From: Aquibium microcysteis
GTDB lineage: Bacteria > Pseudomonadota > Alphaproteobacteria > Rhizobiales > Rhizobiaceae
NCBI RefSeq assembly: GCF_014495845.1
Contig: NZ_CP061080.1
Span: forward strand, 3,399,001 to 3,463,000
DNA: 64,000 nucleotides
Direction of reading: 5' to 3'
The notes beneath the pieces were generated by a model. It was not told the DNA's origin and made no database searches. It was given only the letters and a program-made list of their open reading frames with translations. The position numbers were made by a program, and so were the translations under genes. Shown in pieces: positions 46,407 to 54,827 of the stretch; position 1 is the first letter of the stretch, and the number at the start of each line of letters is the position of its first letter.

Positions 46407-47540
46407 TCAGATCACGTAGGATCGGAGCGGCTCGAAGCCGTTGAAGGCGACCGAGGCGTAGGTCGTCGTGTAGGCGCCCGTGCCCTCGATCAGCACCTCG
46501 TCGCCGATGGTCAGCGACAGCGGCAGCGGATAGGGCGTCTTCTCGTAGAGCACGTCGGCCGAGTCGCATGTCGGGCCGGCGAGCACGCAGGGCGACTTCT
46601 CGTCTCCGTCCCGCGGGGTCACGATCGGGTAGCGGATCGCCTCGTCCATCGTCTCGGCGAGACCGCCGAACTTGCCGATGTCGAGATAGACCCAGCGCAC
46701 GTTGTCGTTGTCGGCCTTCTTGGAGATCAGCACGACTTCCGACTTGATGACGCCCGCATTGCCGACCATGCCGCGGCCCGGCTCGATGATGGTCTCCGGG
46801 ATCTGGTTGCCGAAATGCTTCGACAGCGCCTCGAAGATCGCCTGGCCGTAGGCCTGCGCTACCGGCACGTCGCGCAGGTAGCGCGTCGGGAAGCCGCCGC
46901 CCATGTTGACCATCTTGAGCACGATGCCCTCTTCGGCCAGCGTCGCGAAGACCCGCTTGGCGTCGCCCAGCGCGCGGTCCCAGGCGGTCAGGTCGCACTG
47001 CTGCGAACCGACGTGGAACGACACGCCATAGGCGTCGAGGCCGAGCTCGCGCGAGCGGCGCAGCACGTCGACGGCCATCGCCGGCACGCAGCCGAACTTG
47101 CGCGACAGCGGCCACTCGGCGCCCTCGCCGTCGGTGAGCACGCGGCAGAAAACGCGGCTGCCGGGGGCGGCGCGCGCCACCTTCTCGACCTCCTCCACGC
47201 AGTCCACCGCGAACAGGCGGATGCCGAGCTCGAAGGCGCGCGCGATGTCGCGCTCCTTCTTGATCGTGTTGCCGAAGGAGATGCGCTCGGCCGGCGCGCC
47301 GGCATCCATCGCCATCTCCACCTCGGCGACCGAGGCGGTGTCGAAGGACGAGCCCATCGAGGCGAGCAGGCGCAGGATCTCGGGTGCCGGGTTCGCCTTC
47401 ACCGCGTAGTAGATCCTGCTCTGCGGCAGCGCCTTCTCGAAGGCGCGGAAATTCTCGGCGACCACGTCGAGGTCGACCACCAGGCAGGGGCCGGCCGGAC
47501 GTCGGGTGGCGAGGAAGTCGAGGATACGCTGGGTGGCCAT
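46407..47540 (-). CDS. Ornithine/lysine decarboxylase, alanine-racemase-fold PLP type
   Basis: A 377-aa fold-type III PLP decarboxylase that makes putrescine (or cadaverine). The PLP Lys is in SRIYYAVKANPAPEILRLL (about 46-64). GSSFDTASVAEVEMAMDAGA and VNMGGGFPTRYL are family motifs, and VLAGPTCDSADVLYEKTPYP holds the active-site Cys contributed to the partner subunit. The start at 47540 gives MATQRILDFLATRRPAGPCL; the longer open frame is unsupported. A long leader with an upstream ORF precedes it. Confidence 0.93.
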   Translation of the reverse strand: MATQRILDFLATRRPAGPCLVVDLDVVAENFRAFEKALPQSRIYYAVKANPAPEILRLLASMGSSFDTASVAEVEMAMDAGAPAERISFGNTIKKERDIARAFELGIRLFAVDCVEEVEKVARAAPGSRVFCRVLTDGEGAEWPLSRKFGCVPAMAVDVLRRSRELGLDAYGVSFHVGSQQCDLTAWDRALGDAKRVFATLAEEGIVLKMVNMGGGFPTRYLRDVPVAQAYGQAIFEALSKHFGNQIPETIIEPGRGMVGNAGVIKSEVVLISKKADNDNVRWVYLDIGKFGGLAETMDEAIRYPIVTPRDGDEKSPCVLAGPTCDSADVLYEKTPYPLPLSLTIGDEVLIEGTGAYTTTYASVAFNGFEPLRSYVI

Positions 47541-47974
47541 CGGGTCTCTCCATTCGCGCCATCGAGACGCGCGCAAGCAGGCTCTGCGACGCCGGCCGTC
47601 AGCCGCGCGAACACAGGGTGGACAAAGTCGAGACGTCGATGGCGTGGAGCCAGCCGGTGGAGACCCCGGAACCACGCAATGCCGTCTCGCGGCGATGGAT
47701 CACGACCGCCCGGCCGTTCTCCGCTTTGTCTGCCTTGGCTTGGATGGGAGATCCCAACCGCACTGCCGGCAATGATGGTGTGCCTCTTCAGTAACCCCGG
47801 TCTTTGGACGACCGGAAGAGAACCAGAAAGGCCCGCACCGTCGTTGCTTCAAGGTGTCCTCGGATCGGCGGTTGGCCGTCGAACCGACCGGAGGGGTTAG
47901 CTCCGGTTACCTTACCGATATCCTCGCCATTCGAGGGACCAGCGGACACCCACAGGCACGTGCGACTTTGGGCA
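47541..47974 (-). ncRNA. Long structured mRNA leader of the decarboxylase gene, speF-leader candidate
   Basis: About 430 nt lie between the predicted promoter (47981-48009) and the decarboxylase start. Two exact hairpins stand out: CCGGAG/CTCCGG with a 7-nt loop near 47891-47909, and CCGGTC/GACCGG (47797-47802 with 47810-47815). The second is enclosed by CTCTTC/GAAGAG (47784-47789 with 47815-47820). Alphaproteobacterial ornithine decarboxylase genes are known to have a conserved leader, the speF RNA. This matches by position and length; identity was not verified by covariance search. Confidence 0.5.
47700..47852 (-). CDS. Upstream ORF in the decarboxylase leader, 50 aa
   Basis: A TTG-started frame (47852-47850) with GAGG five bases upstream encodes 50 residues ending at a TGA (47702-47700). 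The product has an unusual composition, including CGPFWFSSGRPKTGV, then EEAHHHCRQCGWDLPSK with a CxxC pair, and a basic end. This looks like conserved protein rather than chance. It overlaps the main hairpin, so its translation would change leader folding. In enterobacteria an upstream ORF (speFL) controls speF in response to ornithine; a comparable role is inference. A 16-codon GTG frame (47838-47788) overlaps it in another phase. Confidence 0.45.
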   Translation of the reverse strand: MKQRRCGPFWFSSGRPKTGVTEEAHHHCRQCGWDLPSKPRQTKRRTAGRS

Positions 47975-47980
47975 AGCGCG

Positions 47981-48009
47981 GATATAGGGACGTGGCCTGT
48001 CACAATCAA
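47981..48009 (-). promoter_or_regulatory. Predicted promoter of the decarboxylase transcript
   Basis: On the - strand TTGATT (48009-48004), a 17-bp spacer, and TATATC (47986-47981) form a plausible sigma-70 promoter. It implies a leader of about 430 nt before the decarboxylase start. Confidence 0.4.
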
Positions 48010-48105
48010 TCGTTTTTTTCGGCCGCGCGTTGGCGTAGCGTAAGGCGATCCCGGGAGGCCGTTCGGCCGTCCCCGACGCGTCCCCGTCAGCAGGCGGCCC
48101 TCCCC

Positions 48106-48966
48106 GTGCAGATCCCGTTGCCATTGCTGATCGCCGCGACGCTGACGCTGGTCGGCCTGCCCGTCTACGCGATCTGGGACGCCTTCCGTCCCATGCGCCG
48201 GCGCCGGCTGCAGGCGAAGGCCGAGGGTCCGGCGACCCGGTCCACCGGCGCAACGGCCCACCCGCCGGACGCCTCCGGCATCGCCGCGGCGGTGGCGCTG
48301 GACGGCGGCGGAGCGGCGGACGGCCGGTCGCCCCCGCCGCAGGTCCCTTCCGTCGAAACTCCCGCGGAGCGGCGAATCACCGCGGCGGAGGCCGAGCGGA
48401 TCCTGGCGGCGCTCGAGACCTGCGTGACGGTCGCCGATCCCAATCGCGTGGGCCGCGATCTCGTGCGGATCGGCCGGCTGGCGGGGCCGGGCTTCGCCGA
48501 ACGCGTGGCCGGCTTCGTGCAGCACCGGTCGCTCCAGCCCGACTGGCGCATCGTCGCGCTCGACATGGACCTCGTGCTGTTCGACGGCTCCTGGCGCGAC
48601 CCGGCCGACGCGGACCTGCCGCTGCGCTTCGAGGAGGCCTGCCACCCGCAGGTCGAAGCCGCGATCGCCCGTCTGGACGCGGCCTTCGACGATGCCGACG
48701 ACGGCGTCGTCGACAACGCGGCCGACATTGCCGCCATCCTCGTCGAGCAAGGCCATCTCGACGCCGGCTTCCGGGCGCGGCTGCGGACCGGGCTGCGCCG
48801 CGCCCGGAGGCGGCAGGGGCCGAAGCTCAGCGGGCTCGACCGGCTCGAGTGGGCGCTCGGCCGCGACGCGGTGGACAGGGCCGAAGCGACGGTCGCCGCC
48901 GCCGCCCCGCTTGCGCAATCGTATCCGCTGAACGATGCTCGCGCCGACGTTTCACCGGCAGAGACG
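48106..48966 (+). CDS. Membrane-anchored hypothetical region in frame with the amidase
   Basis: From a GTG at 48106 the frame encodes a transmembrane helix (LPLLIAATLTLVGLPVYAIW, about 4-23), a basic stop-transfer (RPMRRRRLQAK), a disordered Ala/Gly/Pro stretch, and a folded-looking domain (about 88-270, with ITAAEAERILAALETCVTVA and DPNRVGRDLVRIGRLAGPGF). No stop separates it from the amidase, so it may be the N-terminal part of a 686-aa fusion, or a separate gene that lost its stop. No family was recognised. If fused, the amidase would be membrane-tethered on the cytoplasmic side. Confidence 0.45.
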
Positions 48967-50166
48967 ATGACCCGCATGCCCGACCCCTTCCACGCCTTCC
49001 TCGACCGCGACGAGCCCCTGCCGCCGCACGCGCCGTCCGGGCCGCTCGTCGGCCTGACGCTGGCGGTGAAGGACATCTACGACGTCGCCGGCCAGCGCAC
49101 CGGCGGCGGCAATCCGCAGAAGCTCGCCGAAGCACAGCCGGCGGAGCGCACCGCTCCCGCCGTGCAGGCGCTGCTCGAAGCCGGCGCGCGCTTCGTCGGC
49201 CGCACGCAGACCGACGAACTGACCTTCTCGCTGATGGGCCAGAACGCCCACTACCCCTTCCCCGTCAATCCGGCCGCCCCCGGGCGCGTCACCGGCGGCT
49301 CGTCGTCCGGATCGGCGGCGGCAGTGGCCGGCGGGCTCGCCGACATCGCGCTCGGCTCCGACACCGGCGGCTCGATCCGCGGCCCGGCGAGCTTCTGCGG
49401 CCTGATCGGCCTGCGATTGACCCACGGCGCGGTGTCGCTCAAGGGCGCCATGCCGCTCGCCCCCTCCCTCGACACCTTCGGCTGGTTCGCGAAGGACGTC
49501 GCGACCTACGAGCGGGTGGCCGACGTTCTTTTGCCCACTGACTCGAGGGCTGGGGAATGCTCGTGGCGGCCACTGCGAATCACCACCCTCGACGACCTCG
49601 TCCTTGGCCCCGCCGAGCGCGACGAATACGAGCGGATGGTCTCCGCCGCCGCACGCGTCATCGGCACGCCGGAGGCGGCGGCGCCCCTGCCGCAGTCGAT
49701 CGACGATCTCTACTGGGCCTTCCGCCGCATCCAGGCCGCCGAGGCCTGGGCCGTCCACGGCCCGTTCATCTCGTCGGGCGACCGCAGGCTCGGGCCGGGC
49801 GTGAAGGAGCGCTTCGAATTCGGCGCCACCATCGACGCCGCCACCGTGCAGCGCGAGACCGCCTTGCGCGACGCCTTCCGCGCCGCGCTCGCCGACCGGC
49901 TGGGCGACGACGGCCTCCTCGTGCTCCCCACCATGCCCGGCGCCGCACCGCTGGCCGACACCGGCTTCGACGCCATCCAGGCCTACCGCGAGCGCGCCCT
50001 GCGGCTGCTCTGCCTCTCCGGCCTCGCCGGCGTCCCGCAGATCACCCTGCCGCTCGGCGCGATCGACGGCGGACCCTTCGGCCTCTCGCTTCTCGGGCCC
50101 GCTGGCAGCGACCGCGCCCTCCTCCGCCTCGCCCGCACCATCCTCGCCAGCACCGGGAGCGCCTGA
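48967..50166 (+). CDS. Amidase (amidase signature family)
   Basis: From the ATG at 48967 this is a 399-aa amidase, a normal length for the family. The Ser-Ser-Lys triad is visible: Lys35 in LTLAVKDIYDV, the cis-Ser in TGGSSSGSAAA (about 113), and the nucleophile Ser136 in GSDTGGSIRGP. It hydrolyses an unidentified carboxamide. The same frame is open for 287 codons upstream. The TGA stop is followed at once by an ATG that begins a truncated copy of the LysR gene found at 54.8 kb, so the original regulator was probably adjacent. Confidence 0.9.
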   Translation: MTRMPDPFHAFLDRDEPLPPHAPSGPLVGLTLAVKDIYDVAGQRTGGGNPQKLAEAQPAERTAPAVQALLEAGARFVGRTQTDELTFSLMGQNAHYPFPVNPAAPGRVTGGSSSGSAAAVAGGLADIALGSDTGGSIRGPASFCGLIGLRLTHGAVSLKGAMPLAPSLDTFGWFAKDVATYERVADVLLPTDSRAGECSWRPLRITTLDDLVLGPAERDEYERMVSAAARVIGTPEAAAPLPQSIDDLYWAFRRIQAAEAWAVHGPFISSGDRRLGPGVKERFEFGATIDAATVQRETALRDAFRAALADRLGDDGLLVLPTMPGAAPLADTGFDAIQAYRERALRLLCLSGLAGVPQITLPLGAIDGGPFGLSLLGPAGSDRALLRLARTILASTGSA

Positions 50167-50211
50167 ATGGACACCCTCACCCGCATGCGCGCCTTCATCG
50201 ACGGGGAGTGA
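50167..50211 (+). pseudogene. Truncated lysR 5' end; direct repeat copy 1
   Basis: The ATG immediately after the amidase stop begins MDTLTRMRAFIDGE and ends at a TGA after 14 codons. The first 37 bases (50167-50203) match 54791-54827, the 5' end of the intact LysR gene, at 36 of 37 positions; the one change is synonymous. Everything between the two copies is the two-ATPase module on the opposite strand. This fits insertion of the module at the start of lysR with duplication or replacement of its first codons. Confidence 0.7.
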
Positions 50212-50234
50212 GGGATACCCGACCGCGCTACGGG

Positions 50235-53200
50235 TCAGCGTCCCTTGCGCGACGACCGGCGCCGCGCCTTCGGCGCGGGCGGCGGCGGCGTCGCCCGGCC
50301 GGGCCGCGACAGCCGCTCGAACAGCTGCCGCGCCGCCGGCCGCATCTCGGGGTTGACATCGTTCAGGAAAGCCTCGCCGCGCACGACGGCCACCAGCGCC
50401 GCATGAACCGGCGCGGAGCGGTCGGCATGGCCGCTCGCCTCGAACCAGGCGATCGCCGCCTCCCCATGCCCCCGCGCCGCGGCGATGCGCAGGAAGCGCA
50501 TCAGGTCGTCGAAGAAGCTCCATCCGCCGTCGTCGAGCCCTTCGTCGAGAACCTTGCCGAGGCCGGCGAAGGCATTGCCGAGATTGCCGGACACCAGCTC
50601 GATCCCCGCCGACAGCAGCTGTTGGCCAGTTTCGGGCATCCCATCCAGCCCGGCAACGACCGCCCGGGCAGCCTCCGCCTCGCCTTTCGCGAGCAGCAGC
50701 CAGGCGAGATTCGCGCTGGCGGGCACCGATCCGCCATCGAGCGCCAACGCCAGCCGAAAGGCCGCCTCGGCCTCCGGGATGTCTCCGGTTTCGTCGAAAT
50801 GAAGGTTACCCTTGTTCACCAGTGCTCGCGCTACTGCTTCGCGTAGCGCCGGCTCCGGCGATTCCGCGAAGCGTGCCACGACGTCGTCGTAGACCGCGAC
50901 TTCCTCCGCGCTGCGCCCGAGTTCGCCAAGCGCGCACCCCTTGTTCACCATCGCCCGCGCGACTAGCCCGCGCAACGCCAGCTCTGGAGACGCTTCGAAG
51001 CGCGCCACGACCTCGTCATAAGCCGCGACTTCATCTGCGCTGCGCCCAAGCGCGCCGAGCGTGATCCCCTTGTTCACCAGCGCCCGCGCGACTGCTTCGC
51101 GCAGTGCCGGCTCTGGCGATGCTTCGAAGCGCGCGACCACATCGTCAAAAGCCGTGATCGCCTCCTCACTCCGTCCAAGTGCGCCGAGCCTAACTCCCAT
51201 GTTCACTAGTGCCCGCGCAACCGGTTCGCGTAGGGTCTGCTCCGGCAAAGCTGCGAAGCGGGCAACGACGTCGCCATAGACCGCAATCGCCTCCTCGCTC
51301 CGCCCAAGCGCGCCGAACCTAACTCCCTTGTTCACCAGCGCCATCGCGACCTGATTGAGAAGCGCTGGTTCCTGCGACTCGGCGAAGCGCGCGACGACCT
51401 CGTCATAGACTGCAATTGTCTCTTGGGTTTGATCGAGCGCGCCGAGCATAACTCCCTTGTTCACCAGCGCCATCGCGACCTGTTCGAGAAGCGCCGATTC
51501 CCGCGACTCCGCGAAGCGCGCGACGACCTCGCTATAGGCTGCAATCGCCTCTTCGCTCCGACCGAGTTCGCCGAGCGTGATGCCCTTGTTCACCAACGCT
51601 ATCGCGACCTGCTCACGCAATGCGGACCCAGGCGATGCCGCGAAGCGGGCGACGACGTCGCCATAGACTTCAATCGCCTCCTCGCTTCGCCCAAGCGTCC
51701 AAAGCCTGACGCCCTTGTACACCAGCGCCCGCGCGACCTCCTCGCGCAAATCCGGATATGCCGCGAACCGCGAGACGACGTCGCCATAGGTCGTGATCGC
51801 CTCTTCGGCTCGGTCGAGCGCGTTCCCTTTGTTCACCAGCGCCATCGCGACCTGTTTGCGCAAGCCGGGCTCCGGCGACGCCGCGAAGCGCGAGACGACC
51901 TCGTCACAGACCGCGACCGCCTCCTCGCTTCGCCCAATCGCGATGAGGCAGTATGCCTTGTTCACCAGCGCCTTCCCGACCAGTTCTCGCAGTTGCGGCT
52001 CCGGCGAGGCACCGAGGCGCACTGCAATGTCTCCATAGACCGTGACAGCCTGCTCGAACCGTCCGGCCTCGATGTGTTCGGCAGCCATATCGAACTGCGC
52101 GACGATCTCCGCATCGATCCCTCCCTGCCCCGACGGCGCTGCGATGTCGAAATCTCCGGGCGCGCGCCCAATCCCCGAGAGCGCAACCTCCCGCCGCGCC
52201 TCGTCGAACGCGGCGCGGAAATGCGGGTGCCAGCGGCGCGTCGGGCCGTCGCCGTCCGCTTCGAGCGCCATGCGGCCGAGTTCCTCGGAACTGTAGAGCC
52301 TTGCCAGAAACAGCGTCAGCCAGCGCAGCCGGTGGCGCGTGCGGCGGGTGCCGTGGCGCATCAGATACCAGATGTTGAGGAAGCGTTCGGCGAGCTGGTA
52401 GCCCGACCGCGCGCCGGAGGATGCGACCTCCTCGACGAAGCCGCTCCGCTTCAGGCGGCTGAGATGCGAGGAGATGGTGGTGACCTCGATGCCCGTCGCT
52501 TCGGCCAGCGCGCCCGAGCCGATCGGATCCCAGTTGAGCGCGATCGCGTCGATGACGGCCCGCTGCTGGGCCGAGGCATATTCCTCCACGCGCGCCTTGT
52601 AGAACGGCGTGACCTGATCGAGCAGCGCTTCCAGATCGGCGAAGATCGTGTCGGTCTCGCTGCGCTCCAGCACCTGGTAGATCAGCGCCAGGACGCGCGG
52701 GTTGCCGCCGGTCAGGGCATAGAGGGTGCGGATCCGCTCGGGCTGGCGGGCGAGGATCGCCCGCACCGGCTGGCCCGCCGCGCCGCGCCGGTCGGCAAGC
52801 GCGTGCATGCAGGCGAGCAGCTCCGTCTCCGACAGGGGTTCGAGCACGTGCGGATGGAAGAACTCGTAGAAGGGCGCGCCCCGGTCGCTCGCCTGCTGGA
52901 GATGCTGCGTCGCGGCGCCGACGACCACCGGGCCGCCCGGCCGCTGCAGGACCTCGCGCAGCCGCCAGGCCTCGGGTCCCTTCAGCGCGTCGAGGATGAG
53001 GTCGAGATTGTCGAGCAGGAGAAGCGGCCGCAGGCCGATTTCCGCGCAGGCCGCGAGGAACGCCCCGGCCGATTCCTCGGGATCGCGCCAGGCCGGTCGC
53101 TCCATCTCGCGGTCGAGCCGGTCGGCCTGCGCGTCGCTGCCGGTGGCCTCCAGCCATTCCGCCAGCGCATCGCCGCAATTGCGCCACAGGGCGTCCGGGG

Positions 53201-53483
53201 AGATGACGTTGTATTGCTCCTCGCGAAAGCGCAGCGGCACGAAGGTTCCGGACAGTGCGGCATCCGTGCCGACGCCGATGGCGATGCGGCGCAGGAGCGA
53301 GGTCTTACCCATGCCGCGCGCGCCGATCAGCACGAGATGTTCGCTCGGCCCGCCGCCGAGCTGCGCGCGCAGCTGGTTGAGGATCGTCTCCAGCAAGGGC
53401 CGCCGCGCGACGAAATTGTCCACGAACGTCTCGTCGTCGAGACGATCCTGATTGTAGAGAGCGATTCCGGGCAGTGAATTCAA
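50235..53483 (-). CDS. STAND-like P-loop ATPase with TPR-like repeats
   Basis: A 1082-aa protein. The N-terminal NTPase (about 20-290) has Walker A GARGMGKTS (Lys60) and Walker B LRPLLLLDNLDLIL (about 151-164). A winged-helix region follows (about 300-355, ALAEATGIEVTTISSHLSRL), then a linker. At least nine 43-aa TPR-like repeats (about 480-880, consensus ALVNKGxxLGxLGRSEEAI, then VYDEVVARF) lead into further helical repeats and a basic tail (KARRRSSRKGR). NTPase, wHTH and repeat sensor is the STAND plan, used in regulation and in phage defence (for example Avs). The start is TTG at 53483 inside a TTGA overlap with the upstream ATPase gene. No fused effector domain was recognised. Confidence 0.75.
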   Translation of the reverse strand: MNSLPGIALYNQDRLDDETFVDNFVARRPLLETILNQLRAQLGGGPSEHLVLIGARGMGKTSLLRRIAIGVGTDAALSGTFVPLRFREEQYNVISPDALWRNCGDALAEWLEATGSDAQADRLDREMERPAWRDPEESAGAFLAACAEIGLRPLLLLDNLDLILDALKGPEAWRLREVLQRPGGPVVVGAATQHLQQASDRGAPFYEFFHPHVLEPLSETELLACMHALADRRGAAGQPVRAILARQPERIRTLYALTGGNPRVLALIYQVLERSETDTIFADLEALLDQVTPFYKARVEEYASAQQRAVIDAIALNWDPIGSGALAEATGIEVTTISSHLSRLKRSGFVEEVASSGARSGYQLAERFLNIWYLMRHGTRRTRHRLRWLTLFLARLYSSEELGRMALEADGDGPTRRWHPHFRAAFDEARREVALSGIGRAPGDFDIAAPSGQGGIDAEIVAQFDMAAEHIEAGRFEQAVTVYGDIAVRLGASPEPQLRELVGKALVNKAYCLIAIGRSEEAVAVCDEVVSRFAASPEPGLRKQVAMALVNKGNALDRAEEAITTYGDVVSRFAAYPDLREEVARALVYKGVRLWTLGRSEEAIEVYGDVVARFAASPGSALREQVAIALVNKGITLGELGRSEEAIAAYSEVVARFAESRESALLEQVAMALVNKGVMLGALDQTQETIAVYDEVVARFAESQEPALLNQVAMALVNKGVRFGALGRSEEAIAVYGDVVARFAALPEQTLREPVARALVNMGVRLGALGRSEEAITAFDDVVARFEASPEPALREAVARALVNKGITLGALGRSADEVAAYDEVVARFEASPELALRGLVARAMVNKGCALGELGRSAEEVAVYDDVVARFAESPEPALREAVARALVNKGNLHFDETGDIPEAEAAFRLALALDGGSVPASANLAWLLLAKGEAEAARAVVAGLDGMPETGQQLLSAGIELVSGNLGNAFAGLGKVLDEGLDDGGWSFFDDLMRFLRIAAARGHGEAAIAWFEASGHADRSAPVHAALVAVVRGEAFLNDVNPEMRPAARQLFERLSRPGRATPPPPAPKARRRSSRKGR
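50805..52075. repeat. 129-bp tandem repeats encoding the TPR-like array
   Basis: About ten units of roughly 129 bp, within the large ATPase gene. Recurrent words on the + strand are TTGTTCACCAGCGCC (boundary of each unit) and GCGACGACCTCGTC. Units around 51000-51700 are most alike, implying recent duplication or conversion, and the second-last-translated end is the most diverged. One unit (near 51780-51840) is shortened by about five codons. Confidence 0.8.
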
Positions 53484-54622
53484 GGCTTCTTGTACTCCAG
53501 CCAGAAGCGACGCAGCAGGCCCGACCGGAAGGCCCAGCGCTCACCCGTCCGGACGAGATAGCCGTCGCTCTCCAGATCGCGCAGATGCTCGCGCAGCTTC
53601 CCGTCGGTCCTGTTGCGCCCGTCCCTGGCGAGCGCGGCGGCGATCGTGGCCTGCTTCTCGCCGTCCGGATGGTCGCAGAGCGTGTCGAGGATGGCGTGCA
53701 GATCGGCCGAATCGACGGCGTCGAAATTCTTGTCGATATGCTCCTCCCAGCCCGCGAAATACCCTCTGTGCCGGGGCAGGAGCAACGCTTCGAACGCCCT
53801 CTCCACGTCGTCCGCCGAGGCGGACGGCCTGCCGGCGACGTCCGGGCCGGTTGGCGTGATCATCATCGCCAGGTGCCGGAGATAGAACGGCGACAGCCAG
53901 CCGAGACCGGTGAACAGCGCATCCGCAGCCTCCCGCGTCATCTCGAAGTCGCGCACGATCCGCTTTTCCCGCAACTCTTCGAGGTAGGAAATCGCCTCGT
54001 CGCGGGAAAAGACGTCGAGCGGGACGACGTCGATCCCGAGAAGGGCGCCGCTCATGTCGAAGCGGCGGGTGACGACGTCGAGGCCGATCGATCCAGTCAG
54101 GTACCACGCGACGTTCGGATAGGACTGCTGCAGCTTGCGCAGATGATAGAGCAGGTTGCGTGCGGCACCCTGGTCCTTGCGCGCCAGTTCGAGGACGAGG
54201 AGCGCGAACTCGTCGATCAGGATCAGCGTCTTCGTGTCCTCGCGGTCGAGCGCCTGGACGAGGGACTCGAGGAAGGCATGGTGATCGATGCGGCCGATCG
54301 CGCCGAGCAGGCTTTCGCCCACGCCATCCGCTGAGACCTGCCTGAATCGCTGGGAGAGGTGCGTCCACAGCCGCTTCTTCAGATCCTGCTGTTCCTCGAT
54401 CCGCGAACACAGGTCGCGCAGGAACGCCTCCTCGGAATCGCGTCCCCCGACGTCGATGCGGATGCATCGCCAGCCCGCGGCGGTCATGTCCTCCGCGATC
54501 TTCCCGAGCAGCCAGGTCTTCCCGATGCGACGCGGGGCGATCATGAGAAGGCTCGTACCCGCGCCGAGCCGTGCCTTTATGCCCTGGCGTTCCGTCGGGC
54601 GGTGGTGAAGCGGCAGGCTCAT
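53480..54622 (-). CDS. AAA-type ATPase with C-terminal winged helix
   Basis: A 380-aa P-loop ATPase: Walker A IAPRRIGKTWL (Lys35), Walker B TLILIDEFALLV (Asp137, Glu138), sensor-1 region VAWYLTGSIGLD, and a C-terminal winged-helix segment (about 330-375). The fold type resembles archaeal-like ATPases of the COG1672/AAA_14 kind. The start at 54622 has GGAGG about 10 bases upstream, and further upstream codons lie within the promoter. It is the first gene of the two-gene unit; its TGA overlaps the TTG start of the TPR ATPase, so the two are made together and may form a complex. No function is established. Confidence 0.7.
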   Translation of the reverse strand: MSLPLHHRPTERQGIKARLGAGTSLLMIAPRRIGKTWLLGKIAEDMTAAGWRCIRIDVGGRDSEEAFLRDLCSRIEEQQDLKKRLWTHLSQRFRQVSADGVGESLLGAIGRIDHHAFLESLVQALDREDTKTLILIDEFALLVLELARKDQGAARNLLYHLRKLQQSYPNVAWYLTGSIGLDVVTRRFDMSGALLGIDVVPLDVFSRDEAISYLEELREKRIVRDFEMTREAADALFTGLGWLSPFYLRHLAMMITPTGPDVAGRPSASADDVERAFEALLLPRHRGYFAGWEEHIDKNFDAVDSADLHAILDTLCDHPDGEKQATIAAALARDGRNRTDGKLREHLRDLESDGYLVRTGERWAFRSGLLRRFWLEYKKP

Positions 54623-54648
54623 GGCGCGGCCTCCATCTGACAAGCACG

Positions 54649-54676
54649 AATTTAGACATACCTGCATAACTGTCAA
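54649..54676 (-). promoter_or_regulatory. Promoter of the two-ATPase unit
   Basis: On the - strand a perfect -35 TTGACA (54676-54671), a 16-bp spacer and TAAATT (54654-54649). A short palindrome CGCA-N4-TGCG at 54679-54690 sits just upstream of the -35 and could be an operator. The local AT content is higher than in flanking DNA. Confidence 0.6.
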
Positions 54677-54790
54677 TCCGCATAAATGCGAACGCGTATA
54701 GTGTCGCTCAACATGGCCCCTTGACCTGCGTCGCAGACTGAACAATCCTCCCGTCATCGTCTTTCAACGTCGAACGATGGTATGACCGGC

Positions 54791-54827
54791 ATGGACACCC
54801 TTACCCGCATGCGCGCCTTCATCGACG
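54791..54827 (+). repeat. Direct repeat copy 2 (lysR 5' end)
   Basis: 37 bases identical to 50167-50203 except for one synonymous C/T change in the fourth codon. The two copies are 4.6 kb apart in the same orientation and frame the ATPase pair. Confidence 0.8.

Noticed and set aside
47788..47838. 16-codon GTG frame in the decarboxylase leader
   Set aside because: It overlaps the better-supported 50-codon TTG frame and lacks its own ribosome-binding site. It is kept as an alternative only in the uORF entry.
50805..52075. Regularly spaced repeats considered as a CRISPR array
   Set aside because: Units are contiguous 129-bp coding repeats without unique spacers, and they translate into a continuous TPR-like protein.
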